A stretch of 64,000 nucleotides of DNA from Caulobacter sp. (GTDB lineage Bacteria > Pseudomonadota > Alphaproteobacteria > Caulobacterales > Caulobacteraceae). Below, piece by piece: positions 34,805-45,929 of this stretch. Where the stretch lies: NCBI GenBank assembly GCA_030683005.1, contig JAUXMY010000017.1, positions 1 to 64,000 on the forward strand, given 5' to 3'. Under the pieces are notes generated by a model that was not told where the DNA came from, ran no database searches, and saw only the letters and a list, made by a program, of their open reading frames with translations. Position numbers and translations under genes: made by a program. Positions within the stretch are counted from its first letter, which is position 1; each line of letters begins with the position of its first letter.

Positions 34805-35539
34805 ATGGGCAGACTGGTGGGACGCGCGGCGATCATCACGGGCGCGGCGAGCGGCATCGGCCGGGCGGCGGCCGAACTCTTCGCCGCCGAAGGCGCCAGG
34901 GTGCTGGCGGTCGACCGCCCGGGAACGGACCTGACCTTCGAGCACGGCGACATCCAGGGCCTGGGCGTCGACATCTCCGGCGACGGCGCGCCGCGGCAGA
35001 TCATCGACACAGCCATCGCCGCCTTCGGCAAGCTGGACATCGTCTACAGCAACGCCGGCGTCTCCGGCTCCACTCCTGTCGGTGAGACGCCGGACGAGGA
35101 GTTTGACCGCCAGTACGGGGTCAACCTGCGCGCCGGCTTCCGCATCGCGCGGGACGCCACGCCGCATCTGGTGAAGTCCGGCGTCGGGCGGCTGATCTTC
35201 ACCGCCTCGATCATGGCCCGCCACACCGACAATGGACTGGTCGCCTATTCGGCCTCCAAGGCCGGGGTGGTGGGGATGATGCGCACCTTCGCGCTGGAGC
35301 TCGGCCGCCACGGCGTGACCAGTAACGCCATCCTGCCCGGGGCCATCGCCACCGGCATGACCGCCGGCAGCTTCCAGCGCGAGGACATCGCCGCCCTTTG
35401 GGCGAAGAAGGCGGCGCTCAAGCGCCTGGGCCAGCCGATCGACATCGCGCGCGCGGCGCTGTTTCTGGCGTCGGACGACGGCGGGTTCGTGACGGGGCAG
35501 GCGCTGGGGGTCGATGGCGGGTTGATGCTGCGGGTGTAG
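34805..35539 (+). CDS. Short-chain dehydrogenase/reductase
   Basis: This 244-residue SDR has the classical layout: cofactor motif TGAASGIG near residue 12, VYSNAG for the NNAG position, the active-site Ser in TASIMARH, and YSASK near 153 with Tyr and Lys. The C-terminus (LASDDGGFVTGQALGVDGGL) is standard. An Asp at the end of strand 2 (VDR) favours NAD(H). ATG 34805 is chosen because the SDR fold starts there. Substrate unknown; FabG-like alcohol or ketone oxidoreductase. Confidence 0.9.
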   Translation: MGRLVGRAAIITGAASGIGRAAAELFAAEGARVLAVDRPGTDLTFEHGDIQGLGVDISGDGAPRQIIDTAIAAFGKLDIVYSNAGVSGSTPVGETPDEEFDRQYGVNLRAGFRIARDATPHLVKSGVGRLIFTASIMARHTDNGLVAYSASKAGVVGMMRTFALELGRHGVTSNAILPGAIATGMTAGSFQREDIAALWAKKAALKRLGQPIDIARAALFLASDDGGFVTGQALGVDGGLMLRV

Positions 35540-35541
35540 AT

Positions 35542-35618
35542 GGGGACATGGACTTCAGTGCGTGTCCCCCGCCGCCTGAAGCTGCAGGGGACACGTACCG
35601 AAGACGGTACATGTCCCC
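35542..35618. repeat. Two GGGACA...TGTCCC palindromes
   Basis: Hairpins at 35542-35569 and 35587-35618 lie back to back between the SDR and DUF1223 stop codons. They belong to the same family as 16399-16426 and 58494-58519. Confidence 0.55.
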
Positions 35619-35626
35619 GACCAGCC

Positions 35627-36322
35627 CTACTTCGCCAGCACCGCGATGATCTTGCCGCCCTTGGCGCCCTGGACCAGCACGACCGTCTCAAGCCCCTCGG
35701 TCTCGGCGGCGGGCATGCGGTAGGCGGTGGGGCGGCCGCGCCAGGCGCCGAGGCGCTCGATCTCGCGGACCATGTTGCGCTGGACCAGGGTCTGGCCGCG
35801 GGTGTCGCCCCGGCGGGGGGTGACTTCCTGCGGGCGCGGATCGTAGCGGACCAGCCAGACCTCGGCGCCGCCACGCGGCACGGGTCCGGAGCCGACCGCG
35901 ACTCGGCGCGCGCCCATGAACAGCATGTCCGGCGGGTTGCGCGGCTCGCGCGCGGCCTCGTCGACCAGCGGCTCGATGGCCTCGGGACGCACGCCGGAGG
36001 CCTGCACCGCGCCGTCGATGACCACCTGCGGGGTGTAGACCTCGCGCAGGGCCAGCTTTCGGACATAGGCGCGCTGGCGCTCGGTGAAGGCGGGCTGGGC
36101 GAAGGTGTCCGGCCAGCCCATGTAATCCCAGTAGTCGACGGCGAAGGTCAGGGCCAGGACGTCCGGCCGCTCGGCCAGCTCCGACACCAGGTCGTTGGCC
36201 TTTGCGCAGGACGAGCAGCCCTGGGCCGTGAACAACTCCACGACGACGGGCGGCCTGACCCCGGCCGGAGCGGCAGACGGGATCAGGGCGAGCAGGAGGA
36301 AGGCGAGCAGGAGGCGACGCAT
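35627..36322 (-). CDS. DUF1223 thioredoxin-like secreted protein
   Basis: This 231-residue protein belongs to DUF1223, a thioredoxin-fold family of alphaproteobacteria. It has a signal peptide (MRRLLLAFLLLALIPSAAPA), then VVVELFTAQGCSSCAKAN with a CSSC redox motif, the conserved FAVDYWDYMGWPDTFA and YTPQVVIDG. A periplasmic redox role is inferred. ATG 36320-36322 gives the signal peptide. It stands alone between repeat clusters. Confidence 0.88.
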   Translation of the reverse strand: MRRLLLAFLLLALIPSAAPAGVRPPVVVELFTAQGCSSCAKANDLVSELAERPDVLALTFAVDYWDYMGWPDTFAQPAFTERQRAYVRKLALREVYTPQVVIDGAVQASGVRPEAIEPLVDEAAREPRNPPDMLFMGARRVAVGSGPVPRGGAEVWLVRYDPRPQEVTPRRGDTRGQTLVQRNMVREIERLGAWRGRPTAYRMPAAETEGLETVVLVQGAKGGKIIAVLAK

Positions 36323-36389
36323 TGCACCGCACTTAATCGAAGAAGGGGCGGACGCGCGTTTCACGAGCCCGTGAAGCGTCCACCGAAAG

Positions 36390-36539
36390 CCCTCCTCCTC
36401 GATGGAGGAGGGTTGGGTGGAGGTGTGGCCGCTGAGCTGAAGGGAGGGCTCGGCAAGGCGCAGGCGCCCCCCGCACCCTTCAATCGAACTCACTGCCCTC
36501 ACCACCATCCCCGGCCCTTCCTCCATCGAGAAGGAAGGG
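36390..36539. repeat. Two CCCTCCTCC-type palindromes
   Basis: Units at 36390-36412 and 36515-36539 match the palindrome at 19725-19749. They occupy most of the 235-bp gap between the DUF1223 and aconitase genes, which contains no gene. Confidence 0.6.
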
Positions 36540-36557
36540 AGGAGACAGCGCTCAATC

Positions 36558-39257
<2,700 letters not shown>

Positions 39258-39459
39258 GTTCGGAGAGTCCTTTCCTGTTAACGGCCGCCCGAAAACCACT
39301 TCCGGGATCGCGCGCTCGGAAGGGACACACAGCGTCCCGCCCGGCGCGGCGTTACTCCGCGCGCGTTCGCGCGGGGCCGTTGCCGGGCTGCATACTCCGC
39401 GCCGCGCGAAACGTCCATGTCGGCGTCATGGCTTTTGCGAGCCACTCGCAGGTGGTGGC

Positions 39460-40059
39460 ATGATTTCGCGCATCGTGATTGAAGATCTCGCGCTGCGCCG
39501 GGGCGAGCGTCTGCTGTTCGAGCACCTCGCCTTTACTGTCTCGCCCGGTGAGACCGTCGCCCTGACCGGTCGAAACGGGGCGGGCAAGACCAGCCTGCTG
39601 CGGGCCGTAGCGGGCTTGCTGCGGCCGGTCGCAGGACGGGTGACCTTCGAGGGCGTCGAACCGGAGGCGGCGGCCGGCGCCCTGCATCTGCTCGGCCATC
39701 TCGACGGTCTCAAGGGCGGCCGCACCGCCTGGGAGGAGCTGCGATTCGCCGCCCTGTGGAGCGGCGGGACCGAGGACGGAGCCCGCGCGGCGGCGGCGAC
39801 GCTGGAGCTGGACCGGCTGCTGGCGCTGGAGGTCCGCAAGCTGTCGGCCGGACAGCGGCGCCGGCTGGCGCTGGCCCGCCTGCTGGCCGCGCCCCGGCCG
39901 CTGTGGCTGCTTGATGAGCCGCTGGCGCCGCTTGATTCGGTCTGGCGCGTCCGTATGGGCGAGCTGATGGTCGCCCATACAGCCGGGGGCGGCATGATCC
40001 TGGCCGCGGTCCACGACCCGCTGCCGCTGCCCTCGCGCGGCGTGGAGGTGGGGGCGTGA
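39460..40059 (+). CDS. ccmA: Cytochrome c maturation ATPase CcmA
   Basis: CcmA is the ATPase of the CcmABCD complex that releases haem-loaded CcmE for cytochrome c assembly. The 199-residue protein has Walker [10 protein letters not shown], signature [15 protein letters not shown], Walker [13 protein letters not shown]. The short length and the [21 protein letters not shown] segment are typical of CcmA. ATG 39460 is chosen by alignment. Its last codons overlap the ccmB start (GTGA). Confidence 0.93.
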   Translation: MISRIVIEDLALRRGERLLFEHLAFTVSPGETVALTGRNGAGKTSLLRAVAGLLRPVAGRVTFEGVEPEAAAGALHLLGHLDGLKGGRTAWEELRFAALWSGGTEDGARAAAATLELDRLLALEVRKLSAGQRRRLALARLLAAPRPLWLLDEPLAPLDSVWRVRMGELMVAHTAGGGMILAAVHDPLPLPSRGVEVGA

Positions 40060-40721
40060 GGCCGCTTGTCACCCTGCTGGGCCGCGAGCTGGCCCTGGCC
40101 TGGAGCCGGGGCGGCGGGCCGCTGCCGGCGCTGGCCTTCTACGCCGGCATGGCCACCCTGCTGCCGTTCGCCGTGGGACCCGAGCCCGAGCGGCTGGCCG
40201 CTGTCGCGCCGGGGTTCGCCTGGCTGGCCCTGGCGCTCGCCTCGCTGCTGTCTCTGGAGCGCCTGTTCGAGCGCGACTTCGAGGACGGGACGCTGGATCT
40301 GCTCGCCCTGGGCCCGGCCCCACTGGAAGCCGTCTGCGCCATCAAGTGCCTGGCCCAGTGGCTGGCGGCGGGCCTGCCGCTGGCCTTCGCCGCCCCGCTG
40401 GCCGCCATCGCGCTGGGCGCCCCGGTCCCGGTCGCCCCGCTGGTCTTCCTCTGCGCCCTGATCGGCGGGCTGGCCTTCGCCTTCGTCGGCGGACTGGGCG
40501 CGGCGCTGGCGCTGGGCAGCCGGCGCGGCGGGCTGCTGATCGCCATCATCGTACTGCCGCTGTTCGCGCCGCCGGTGATCTTCGGGGGCGGCGCCCTTAC
40601 CCAGCTGGCCGCCGGCCTGCCCTGGACCTCGGGCCTGGCGCTGCTGGCCGGCTGGACCGCCGCGGCGGTGGCGCTGAGCCCGCTGGCCATGGCGGCGGCC
40701 TGCCGCAACGCCGTCGACTGA
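40056..40721 (+). CDS. ccmB: Cytochrome c maturation permease CcmB
   Basis: CcmB is the six-helix membrane partner of CcmA. The 221-residue protein shows the CcmB pattern: [20 protein letters not shown], the cytoplasmic loop [34 protein letters not shown] [15 protein letters not shown], and [17 protein letters not shown]. The GTG start overlaps the ccmA stop by four bases, indicating coupling. Confidence 0.93.
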   Translation: MRPLVTLLGRELALAWSRGGGPLPALAFYAGMATLLPFAVGPEPERLAAVAPGFAWLALALASLLSLERLFERDFEDGTLDLLALGPAPLEAVCAIKCLAQWLAAGLPLAFAAPLAAIALGAPVPVAPLVFLCALIGGLAFAFVGGLGAALALGSRRGGLLIAIIVLPLFAPPVIFGGGALTQLAAGLPWTSGLALLAGWTAAAVALSPLAMAAACRNAVD

Positions 40722-40847
40722 GCCTCAAGTCGGAAGATTACAGGACGTTCACCAAGTCAGGACTGCAACAAACCGGTGTTCCATGGACAAACAGCGGACA
40801 CACGGGCTGTGCATCATGCCCCATCAACACAACAAGGGGAGCAACCC

Positions 40848-41534
40848 ATGACTTATGTGTTCTCGAAAGCCTTCCTTCTGGCTGGCGCGATGGCGCTCGG
40901 CTCCGTTTCCATCGCCGTCGCCGCGCCGGCAGCGGCTCCGGCCTCGCCCGAGGCCAAGGTCGAGAAGCGCGTCGTGATCAAGCGCGGCGGCGACGGACCG
41001 GGCCGCGGCTGGCATCGCGATCCGGCCAAGCACGCCCAGCACCTGCGGGACGTCCTGCAGCTGACCGCTGCTCAGGAGCCGGCGCTGCAGGCCTTTCTCG
41101 CCGCCACGATGCCGCCGATGCATTCGGCCCATCCGGGCCCGGACGGCGACAAGGCCGAACGCAAGGCGCTGACCACGCCCGAGCGACTCGATCGCCAGGC
41201 CGAGATGATGGCCAGGCATCACGCGGCCTTCGAAAAACGCGCCGCCGCCACCCGCGCCTTCTATGGCCAGCTTTCGGCCTCGCAGAAGAAGGCCTTCGAC
41301 GCCCTTCCGATGATGCACGGCCCGCGGATGATGCGCGGCCCCGGCGGCATGGGCGGCGAGCGCCGGGTGAAGGTGATCCGCGGCGCCTCCGGCCCCGGCG
41401 GTGAAATGACCTGGCAGACCCAGGACGGGATGGACGAAGAAGTCATCATGCTCGGCGACCTCGGCGAGGACATGGCGTATGAGTTCATGATCGCCCCGCC
41501 GGCGCCTCCCGCCCCCCCGGCCCCTCGCCGCTAG
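40848..41534 (+). CDS. Spy/CpxP-like LTxxQ periplasmic protein
   Basis: This 228-residue protein has a signal peptide ending in VAAPAAA and two LTxxQ-type motifs (LQLTAAQEPAL and LSASQKKAFDAL), the hallmark of Spy/CpxP periplasmic chaperones and related metal sensors. It is rich in Met and His (MMARHH, MMHGPRMM), which may bind metal. ATG 40848 follows an AAGGGG ribosome site. It lies inside the ccm cluster, between ccmB and ccmC, where it does not normally occur; the 126-bp gap before it suggests its own promoter. A role in protecting or chaperoning apocytochromes or copper is inference. Confidence 0.75.
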   Translation: MTYVFSKAFLLAGAMALGSVSIAVAAPAAAPASPEAKVEKRVVIKRGGDGPGRGWHRDPAKHAQHLRDVLQLTAAQEPALQAFLAATMPPMHSAHPGPDGDKAERKALTTPERLDRQAEMMARHHAAFEKRAAATRAFYGQLSASQKKAFDALPMMHGPRMMRGPGGMGGERRVKVIRGASGPGGEMTWQTQDGMDEEVIMLGDLGEDMAYEFMIAPPAPPAPPAPRR

Positions 41535-41537
41535 ACC

Positions 41538-41579
41538 CCATCGCCGCCGGCCTCCGCGACAGGAGGCCGGCGGCGATGG
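41538..41579. other. Perfect 18-bp hairpin between the Spy-like gene and ccmC
   Basis: Arms CCATCGCCGCCGGCCTCC and GGAGGCCGGCGGCGATGG surround GCGACA. It begins three bases after the Spy-like stop. No T tract follows, so it is either a weak terminator or an RNA stabiliser or processing site between the Spy-like gene and the ccmC segment. Confidence 0.7.
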
Positions 41580-41617
41580 ACTTGCGCCTTTGACCCCACC
41601 GCCGTAAGCCGCGCGGG

Positions 41618-42337
41618 ATGCTGTCGTTCCTCGCCAACCCCGACCGGTTCATGGCCTTCTCGCGCTGGGCCGCGCCGATGTTCGGCGTCATGGCGGCGGG
41701 ACTGATGGCGGTGGGCCTCTGGCTGGGCTTCGCGGCCCCCGAGGACTACCAGCAGGGTGACACGGTGCGGATGATGTTCATCCATGTGCCGGCTTCCTGG
41801 CTGGCCCTGTTCGTCTACCTCTGCCTGGGCGTCGCCAGCTTCCTGAGCCTGGTGTTCCGACACGCGCTCGCCGACGCCGCCGCCAAGGCCGCCGCGCCGC
41901 TGGGCGCGGTCTTCACCGCCCTTGCCCTGATCACCGGTTCGCTGTGGGGCAAGCCGATGTGGGGGACCTGGTGGGTCTGGGACGCGCGACTGACCTCGGT
42001 GCTGGTGCTGTTCCTGTTCTACCTCGGCTACATCGCCCTGCGCGCGGCCATGGACGACGAGACCAAGGGCGGCCGGGCCGCCGCCATCCTGGCGTTGGTC
42101 GGGCTGGTCAACCTGCCGATCGTCAAGTTCTCGGTCGACTGGTGGAACAGCCTGCACCAGGGCGCCTCGGTGTTCCGCGCCGAAGGCCCGGCGATGACCA
42201 ACGACTACCTGATCCCCCTGCTGCTCATGGGGCTGGGCTACATGGCCGCGTTCGGCTCCTTGTGGCTGGTTCGCATCCGGGCCGAGGTGTGGCGGCGCAA
42301 GGCCACGGTCCTGGCCCTGAAGGCGGCGGAGGCCTGA
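41618..42337 (+). CDS. ccmC: Haem exporter/handling protein CcmC
   Basis: CcmC places haem on CcmE in the periplasm. The 239-residue six-helix protein has the tryptophan-rich haem motif WGTWWVWDARLTSVLVLF and the paired histidines of the family (FIHVPASW; NSLHQGAS). ATG 41618 is chosen by alignment with the family start near the first helix. ATG of ccmD overlaps its stop by one base. Confidence 0.94.
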   Translation: MLSFLANPDRFMAFSRWAAPMFGVMAAGLMAVGLWLGFAAPEDYQQGDTVRMMFIHVPASWLALFVYLCLGVASFLSLVFRHALADAAAKAAAPLGAVFTALALITGSLWGKPMWGTWWVWDARLTSVLVLFLFYLGYIALRAAMDDETKGGRAAAILALVGLVNLPIVKFSVDWWNSLHQGASVFRAEGPAMTNDYLIPLLLMGLGYMAAFGSLWLVRIRAEVWRRKATVLALKAAEA

Positions 42338-42492
42338 TGCCCGATCTCGATACCGGCAAGTACGCCCTGTTCGTCTGGCCCGCCTTCGCGGTCACCGCGC
42401 TGGGTTTCGCCTGGATGATCGCCGACAGCCTGGCCCGCGCCCGCCGCTGGAAGGCGCAGGTCGAGCGCCTTTCGGGCAAGACGGGCCGATGA
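42337..42492 (+). CDS. ccmD: Small haem exporter subunit CcmD
   Basis: CcmD is a one-helix protein that holds the CcmABC-CcmE complex together. The 51-residue protein reads MPDLDTGKYALFVWPAFAVT, one membrane helix, then a basic tail (ARARRWKAQVERLSGKTGR), as in CcmD. Its start shares an A with the ccmC stop and its stop overlaps ccmG by four bases. Confidence 0.85.
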   Translation: MPDLDTGKYALFVWPAFAVTALGFAWMIADSLARARRWKAQVERLSGKTGR

Positions 42493-43001
42493 AGCGCTGG
42501 CTGGCCCTCCTGCCGCTGGTCGCGCTGGCCCTGATGGCGGTGCTGTTCATCGGCTACAGCCTCAAGCGCAACCCGCAGGTCCAGCCGGACGCCATGGTCG
42601 GCAAGCCGATGCCGGCGCTGAGCCTGCCGGATCTCGCCACCGGCCGGCCCGTGGCGCTGGCGCAGGCGGCGAAGGGACCGGTGCTGGTCAACTTCTTCGC
42701 CTCCTGGTGCCCCCCCTGCGAGATCGAGCATCCCGAGCTGATCCGGCTGCAGGCCCGGGGCGTGCCGATCGTCGGCATCGCCTACAAGGACGCGCCCGAC
42801 AACAGCGCCGCCTTCATCGCCCGCCTGGGCGACCCGTTCCGGGTCAAGCTTGTCGACCGCGACGGCCGGGCGGGCCTGGAGTTCGGCGTCACCGGCGTGC
42901 CCGAGACCTTTCTGATCGGATCCGACGGCACGATCCTGGCCAAGCACAGCGGGCCGCTGACACAGGCTGATTCCGAGGCGATGCTGGCCAGGGCGCGTTA
43001 G
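42489..43001 (+). CDS. ccmG: Thiol:disulphide interchange protein CcmG/DsbE
   Basis: CcmG keeps apocytochrome c cysteines reduced for haem ligation. The 170-residue protein has one N-terminal membrane anchor (LLPLVALALMAVLFIGYSL) and a periplasmic thioredoxin domain with NFFASWCPPCEIEHPEL, the CPPC active site, and the cis-proline GVPETFLI. It closes the ccmC-ccmD-ccmG run, each overlapping the next. ccmE, ccmF and ccmH are not in this window. Confidence 0.94.
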   Translation: MKRWLALLPLVALALMAVLFIGYSLKRNPQVQPDAMVGKPMPALSLPDLATGRPVALAQAAKGPVLVNFFASWCPPCEIEHPELIRLQARGVPIVGIAYKDAPDNSAAFIARLGDPFRVKLVDRDGRAGLEFGVTGVPETFLIGSDGTILAKHSGPLTQADSEAMLARAR

Positions 43002-43054
43002 GCGGAAGTGGTTGCGGTTCCGCCGCCCGAACGCCCGCCCCGCTTCAAGACCCG

Positions 43055-43103
43055 TTAACCGCCGCTTCACCGGCGGGGTTATAGTTTCCACGCTGTTAAC
43101 CAT
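43055..43103 (+). promoter_or_regulatory. Possible CtrA half-sites
   Basis: TTAACC at 43055-43060 and TTAACCAT at 43096-43103 precede the small gene at 43119. TTAACCAT resembles a CtrA half-site of Caulobacter; no full TTAA-N7-TTAA site is seen. Confidence 0.3.
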
Positions 43104-43118
43104 GTTCCGGATTCGCCT

Positions 43119-43388
43119 GTGACCGTCGTTCGCCCCCCTGTCTGGCCGACCGTCCCGCCGCCCGCCGCCGGCGGCGCCGGCGATGCCCGCCAGTCCGCGC
43201 GCGGGGCCTTCTTCGAACAGGCCCTGGGCCGAACGGCCGAGGCGCGGCCGCAGGTTCAGGCCCCGGCCGTCCGCGCCGGTACGACGCCGCAGCCGCATGC
43301 GGAACGTGTCCGCACCACCTTCACCGCGCCCCAGGATCCGCCGCAGAAGATTCTGCGCCCGGGGTCGCTGCTGGACATCAAGGTTTAG
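43119..43388 (+). CDS. Hypothetical small protein
   Basis: This 89-residue protein begins at a GTG and is rich in Pro, Ala and Arg, ending in the distinctive ILRPGSLLDIKV. It has no signal peptide or membrane helix. No family is recognised. TTAACC elements upstream could put it under cell-cycle control. It is followed by a long inverted repeat. Confidence 0.55.
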   Translation: MTVVRPPVWPTVPPPAAGGAGDARQSARGAFFEQALGRTAEARPQVQAPAVRAGTTPQPHAERVRTTFTAPQDPPQKILRPGSLLDIKV

Positions 43389-43400
43389 AGTCCAGATTCC

Positions 43401-43503
43401 GCTCATCCCGGCGAATGCCGGGACCCAGTGGCGGGCGCCGGACTCCGGCCGGAATCCTGAGAACCGAGATTGAATCTGGGTCCCGGCATTCGCCGGGATG
43501 AGC
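43401..43503. repeat. 27-bp perfect inverted repeat
   Basis: Arms 43401-43427 and 43477-43503 (GCTCATCCCGGCGAATGCCG...) are exact reverse complements separated by 49 bp; each arm also contains the hairpin CCCGGCGAATGCCGGG. A diverged relative lies at 48851-48930. It separates convergent genes. Confidence 0.85.
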
Positions 43504-43519
43504 GGTAGGAGAGACGACC

Positions 43520-44101
43520 TCAGTCCCCGCCGCCGCCCGGGATCTCGGTCGGCTTGGCCTTCTTCTTTTTCTTCTTCTCGGCCTTTTCAGCCTTCGGCGC
43601 CTTGGGCGGCTTGTCCGCCTTCGGAGGCTTGGGAGCCTTGGGCTTCTTCTCCACCGCGACGCCGGTGGCGAGGGCGGCGAGGGCCTCGAGAATGACGGCG
43701 CGCTGGGCCTTGGACAGGAGGGCCAGCAGGCGGGTGTCGGCGGCTGCGGCGCGCGGGCCGGTTTCCGCCAGCGCCGTGCGGCCGGCGTCGGTCAGGCGGA
43801 CGGCGTTGGCGCGGGCATCGAGGCTGGAGCGTTCGCGGGCCAGCAGGCCCTTGTCGATCATCCGGGCGACCATGTCCGCCAGGGTGGAGCGATCGACGCC
43901 GGTGGCGGCCACCAGATCGGCCTGGGCCGCGCCCTCGCGGGCGGCGACGGCGGCGAGCACGGCGTGCTGGCGTTGGGTCACGGCGCCCGGCCCGGCTTCC
44001 TCGGCGTAGAAGTCGAGCGCGCGCTGGGCGGCGCGATGCAGCAGATGTCCGACGGAGGCCTCGACGGCCGGCGCCCGTTTCGCGGACTTGTCTTTCGCCA
44101 T
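43520..44101 (-). CDS. MarR family regulator with Lys-rich tail
   Basis: This 193-residue regulator has a MarR winged helix at about residues 30-110 (AVTQRQHAVLAAVAAREGAA, ADLVAATGVDRSTLADMVAR, then the wing KGLLARERSSLDARANAVRL). The last 45 residues are Lys/Pro/Ala-rich (KPPKAPKAEKAEKKKKKKAK) and might add nonspecific DNA binding, as in some actinobacterial and caulobacter proteins. Target genes and ligand are unknown; no obvious partner gene is adjacent. Confidence 0.88.
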   Translation of the reverse strand: MAKDKSAKRAPAVEASVGHLLHRAAQRALDFYAEEAGPGAVTQRQHAVLAAVAAREGAAQADLVAATGVDRSTLADMVARMIDKGLLARERSSLDARANAVRLTDAGRTALAETGPRAAAADTRLLALLSKAQRAVILEALAALATGVAVEKKPKAPKPPKADKPPKAPKAEKAEKKKKKKAKPTEIPGGGGD

Positions 44102-44180
44102 GGCAGATCCCCCTCCGGCTATCCGGTGCGGACCCTAGCGAGCCTACACGACGGTTTGACGACGGACGATCCCTTGCCGG

Positions 44181-44777
44181 TCAGACGCCCGGATCGGGCG
44201 GTTCGGGCGCCGGATTGCGGTCCTCCGGCTGCTGAAGGTGCTTCATCATGAAGGGAACCTGGGCCAGCGAGAAGGCGATGGCCAGCGGCAGCACGGCGAC
44301 GCGGAACCCGACCCAGATCTCGTCGGTCTGGGTGCGCCAGACGGCCTCGTTGGCGATGGCGATGGCCACGAAGTAGAGGCCATAGCGGATGGTCAGGGTG
44401 CGCCAGGCGGCGTCGGCCATCTTCAGGCTGTCGCCCAGCAGCAGCTTCAGCGGGTTCTTGCCCAGCGCCACCCCACCCAGCAGCGCGGCGGCGAAGGCGG
44501 CGTTCTGGAAGGTGAGCTTCATCTTCACGAAGCTGGGGTCGTCGAAGATCAGGGTCAGCCCGCCGAACACCAGGGCGAAGATGCCGGCGATCAGCGGCAG
44601 GGGCGCGATCCGCCGCTCGACCAGATAGCCGACGACAAGCGCCAGCACCGAGGCGGCGACCAGCACGCCGGTGGCCAGCAGCATGTCGCGCCCGAAGCCA
44701 AAGAAGGTGACCGCGAAGGCGATCGGCGCGCCGTAGTCGACCGCCGTGCGCACCCAGCGCGTGTTCGATCCGGCCAT
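44181..44777 (-). CDS. yciB: Inner membrane-spanning protein YciB (septation protein A)
   Basis: This 198-residue protein with five or six helices matches the YciB/IspZ family, needed for normal septation in some bacteria and for envelope integrity. The signature KLTFQNAAFAAALLGGVALG is present, with NPLKLLLGD and WRTLTIRYGLYFVAIAIANE. I chose ATG 44775-44777 with GGAG eleven bases upstream; a TTG nine bases earlier overlaps the ftsY stop and is possible. It follows ftsY closely on the same strand, an arrangement seen in many alphaproteobacteria. Confidence 0.9.
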   Translation of the reverse strand: MAGSNTRWVRTAVDYGAPIAFAVTFFGFGRDMLLATGVLVAASVLALVVGYLVERRIAPLPLIAGIFALVFGGLTLIFDDPSFVKMKLTFQNAAFAAALLGGVALGKNPLKLLLGDSLKMADAAWRTLTIRYGLYFVAIAIANEAVWRTQTDEIWVGFRVAVLPLAIAFSLAQVPFMMKHLQQPEDRNPAPEPPDPGV

Positions 44778-44782
44778 GTCGC

Positions 44783-45715
44783 TCAAGTCTCCAGTCCGAC
44801 CAGCGAGCGCGAGAACGCCCGGGCGTCGAAGGGTTGCAGATCCTCGACGCCTTCACCGACGCCGATCAGTTTGATGGGGGAGTCCGAGGCCTGGGCCACC
44901 GGGACCAGCACCCCGCCGCGCGCGGTGCCGTCGAGCTTGGTCATCACGATCCCGGAGACGCCGACCTGGTTGCCGAAGATCTTCTCCTGGGCCAGCGCGT
45001 TGCGGCCCACGGTGGCGTCGAGCACCAGCAGGGTCTCGTGCGGAGCCTCCGGGTCGACCTTCTTGATCACCCGGATGACCTTCAGGAGCTCGTTCATGAG
45101 GTCCTGCTTGTTCTGCAGCCGGCCGGCGGTGTCGATCAGCAGGACGTCGTAGCCCTCGGCCCGCGCCCGCTCGACGGCGTCGAAGGCCAGGCCTGCCGAG
45201 TCGGCCCCGGTCTCCCGCGACATGAAGTCGGCGCCGGCCCGCTCGGCCCAGACCTGCAGCTGGCCGACGGCGGCGGCGCGGAAGGTGTCGCCGGCGGCGA
45301 TCAGGACCTTCGCCCCGCGACCGGTCAGGTCCGATGCGATCTTGCCCAGGGTGGTGGTCTTGCCCGAGCCGTTCACCCCGACGAACAGCACGATATAGGG
45401 TCTGGGCCCCGACAGCGGGTCGAACACGCCCTGGCGCGGGACCAGCTCGGCGGCGACCGCCTCGGCGAGGGCTTCCTTGACCTCGTCCTCGGTCGAGGAC
45501 TTGCCAAAGCGCGCCTCCCCGAAGGCCTTCGCGATCCGGGCGGCGGCGTGCGGGCCGAGGTCGGCCTCGATCAGCATCTCTTCCAGCTGGTCGAGCTGGT
45601 CCTGGTCGAGCGGCTTTCTCACCAGCACGCTGGTGACCTGCTCGGTCATCTCGCGGGTCGTCCGCGAAAGCCCGGAGGTCAGCCGCTTGAACCAGCCTTG
45701 TTTCTGTTCAGCCAT
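44783..45715 (-). CDS. ftsY: Signal recognition particle receptor FtsY
   Basis: FtsY is the membrane-associated SRP receptor GTPase. The 310-residue protein lacks the long acidic domain of E. coli FtsY and starts MAEQKQGWFKRLTSGLSRTT, an amphipathic membrane-targeting helix. The NG domain has GVNGSGKTTTLGKIA near residue 113, GDTFRAAAVGQLQVWAER, DTAGRLQNKQDLM and TKLDGTARGG. It is the partner of ffh at 6674-8200 and leads into yciB. Confidence 0.96.
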   Translation of the reverse strand: MAEQKQGWFKRLTSGLSRTTREMTEQVTSVLVRKPLDQDQLDQLEEMLIEADLGPHAAARIAKAFGEARFGKSSTEDEVKEALAEAVAAELVPRQGVFDPLSGPRPYIVLFVGVNGSGKTTTLGKIASDLTGRGAKVLIAAGDTFRAAAVGQLQVWAERAGADFMSRETGADSAGLAFDAVERARAEGYDVLLIDTAGRLQNKQDLMNELLKVIRVIKKVDPEAPHETLLVLDATVGRNALAQEKIFGNQVGVSGIVMTKLDGTARGGVLVPVAQASDSPIKLIGVGEGVEDLQPFDARAFSRSLVGLET

Positions 45716-45770
45716 GAGGGGCTCTTAGCCGTTAGACGCGGCCGGCTCAATCAAACCCCGTCATCCGCCC

Positions 45771-45880
45771 TGCGTGCTTCGACACGCGCTCTTCGAGCGC
45801 TGCTCAGCATGACTTGGGCAGGATCGCTTTCAGGACCCGTCATCCTGAGCAGCCCGCACGCGGGCGTGTCGAAGGGCACA
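45771..45880. repeat. Inverted pair of GTCATCCTGAGCAG-type REP elements, copy 4
   Basis: Right-type unit 45771-45813 and left-type unit 45839-45880 lie between the divergent starts of ftsY and the TRIC-type gene, filling most of that 214-bp gap. Confidence 0.75.
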
Positions 45881-45929
45881 AGGCCCCCGACACTTCCCCC
45901 GGTGCGAGCGAAGGGAGATAAGCGTCACC

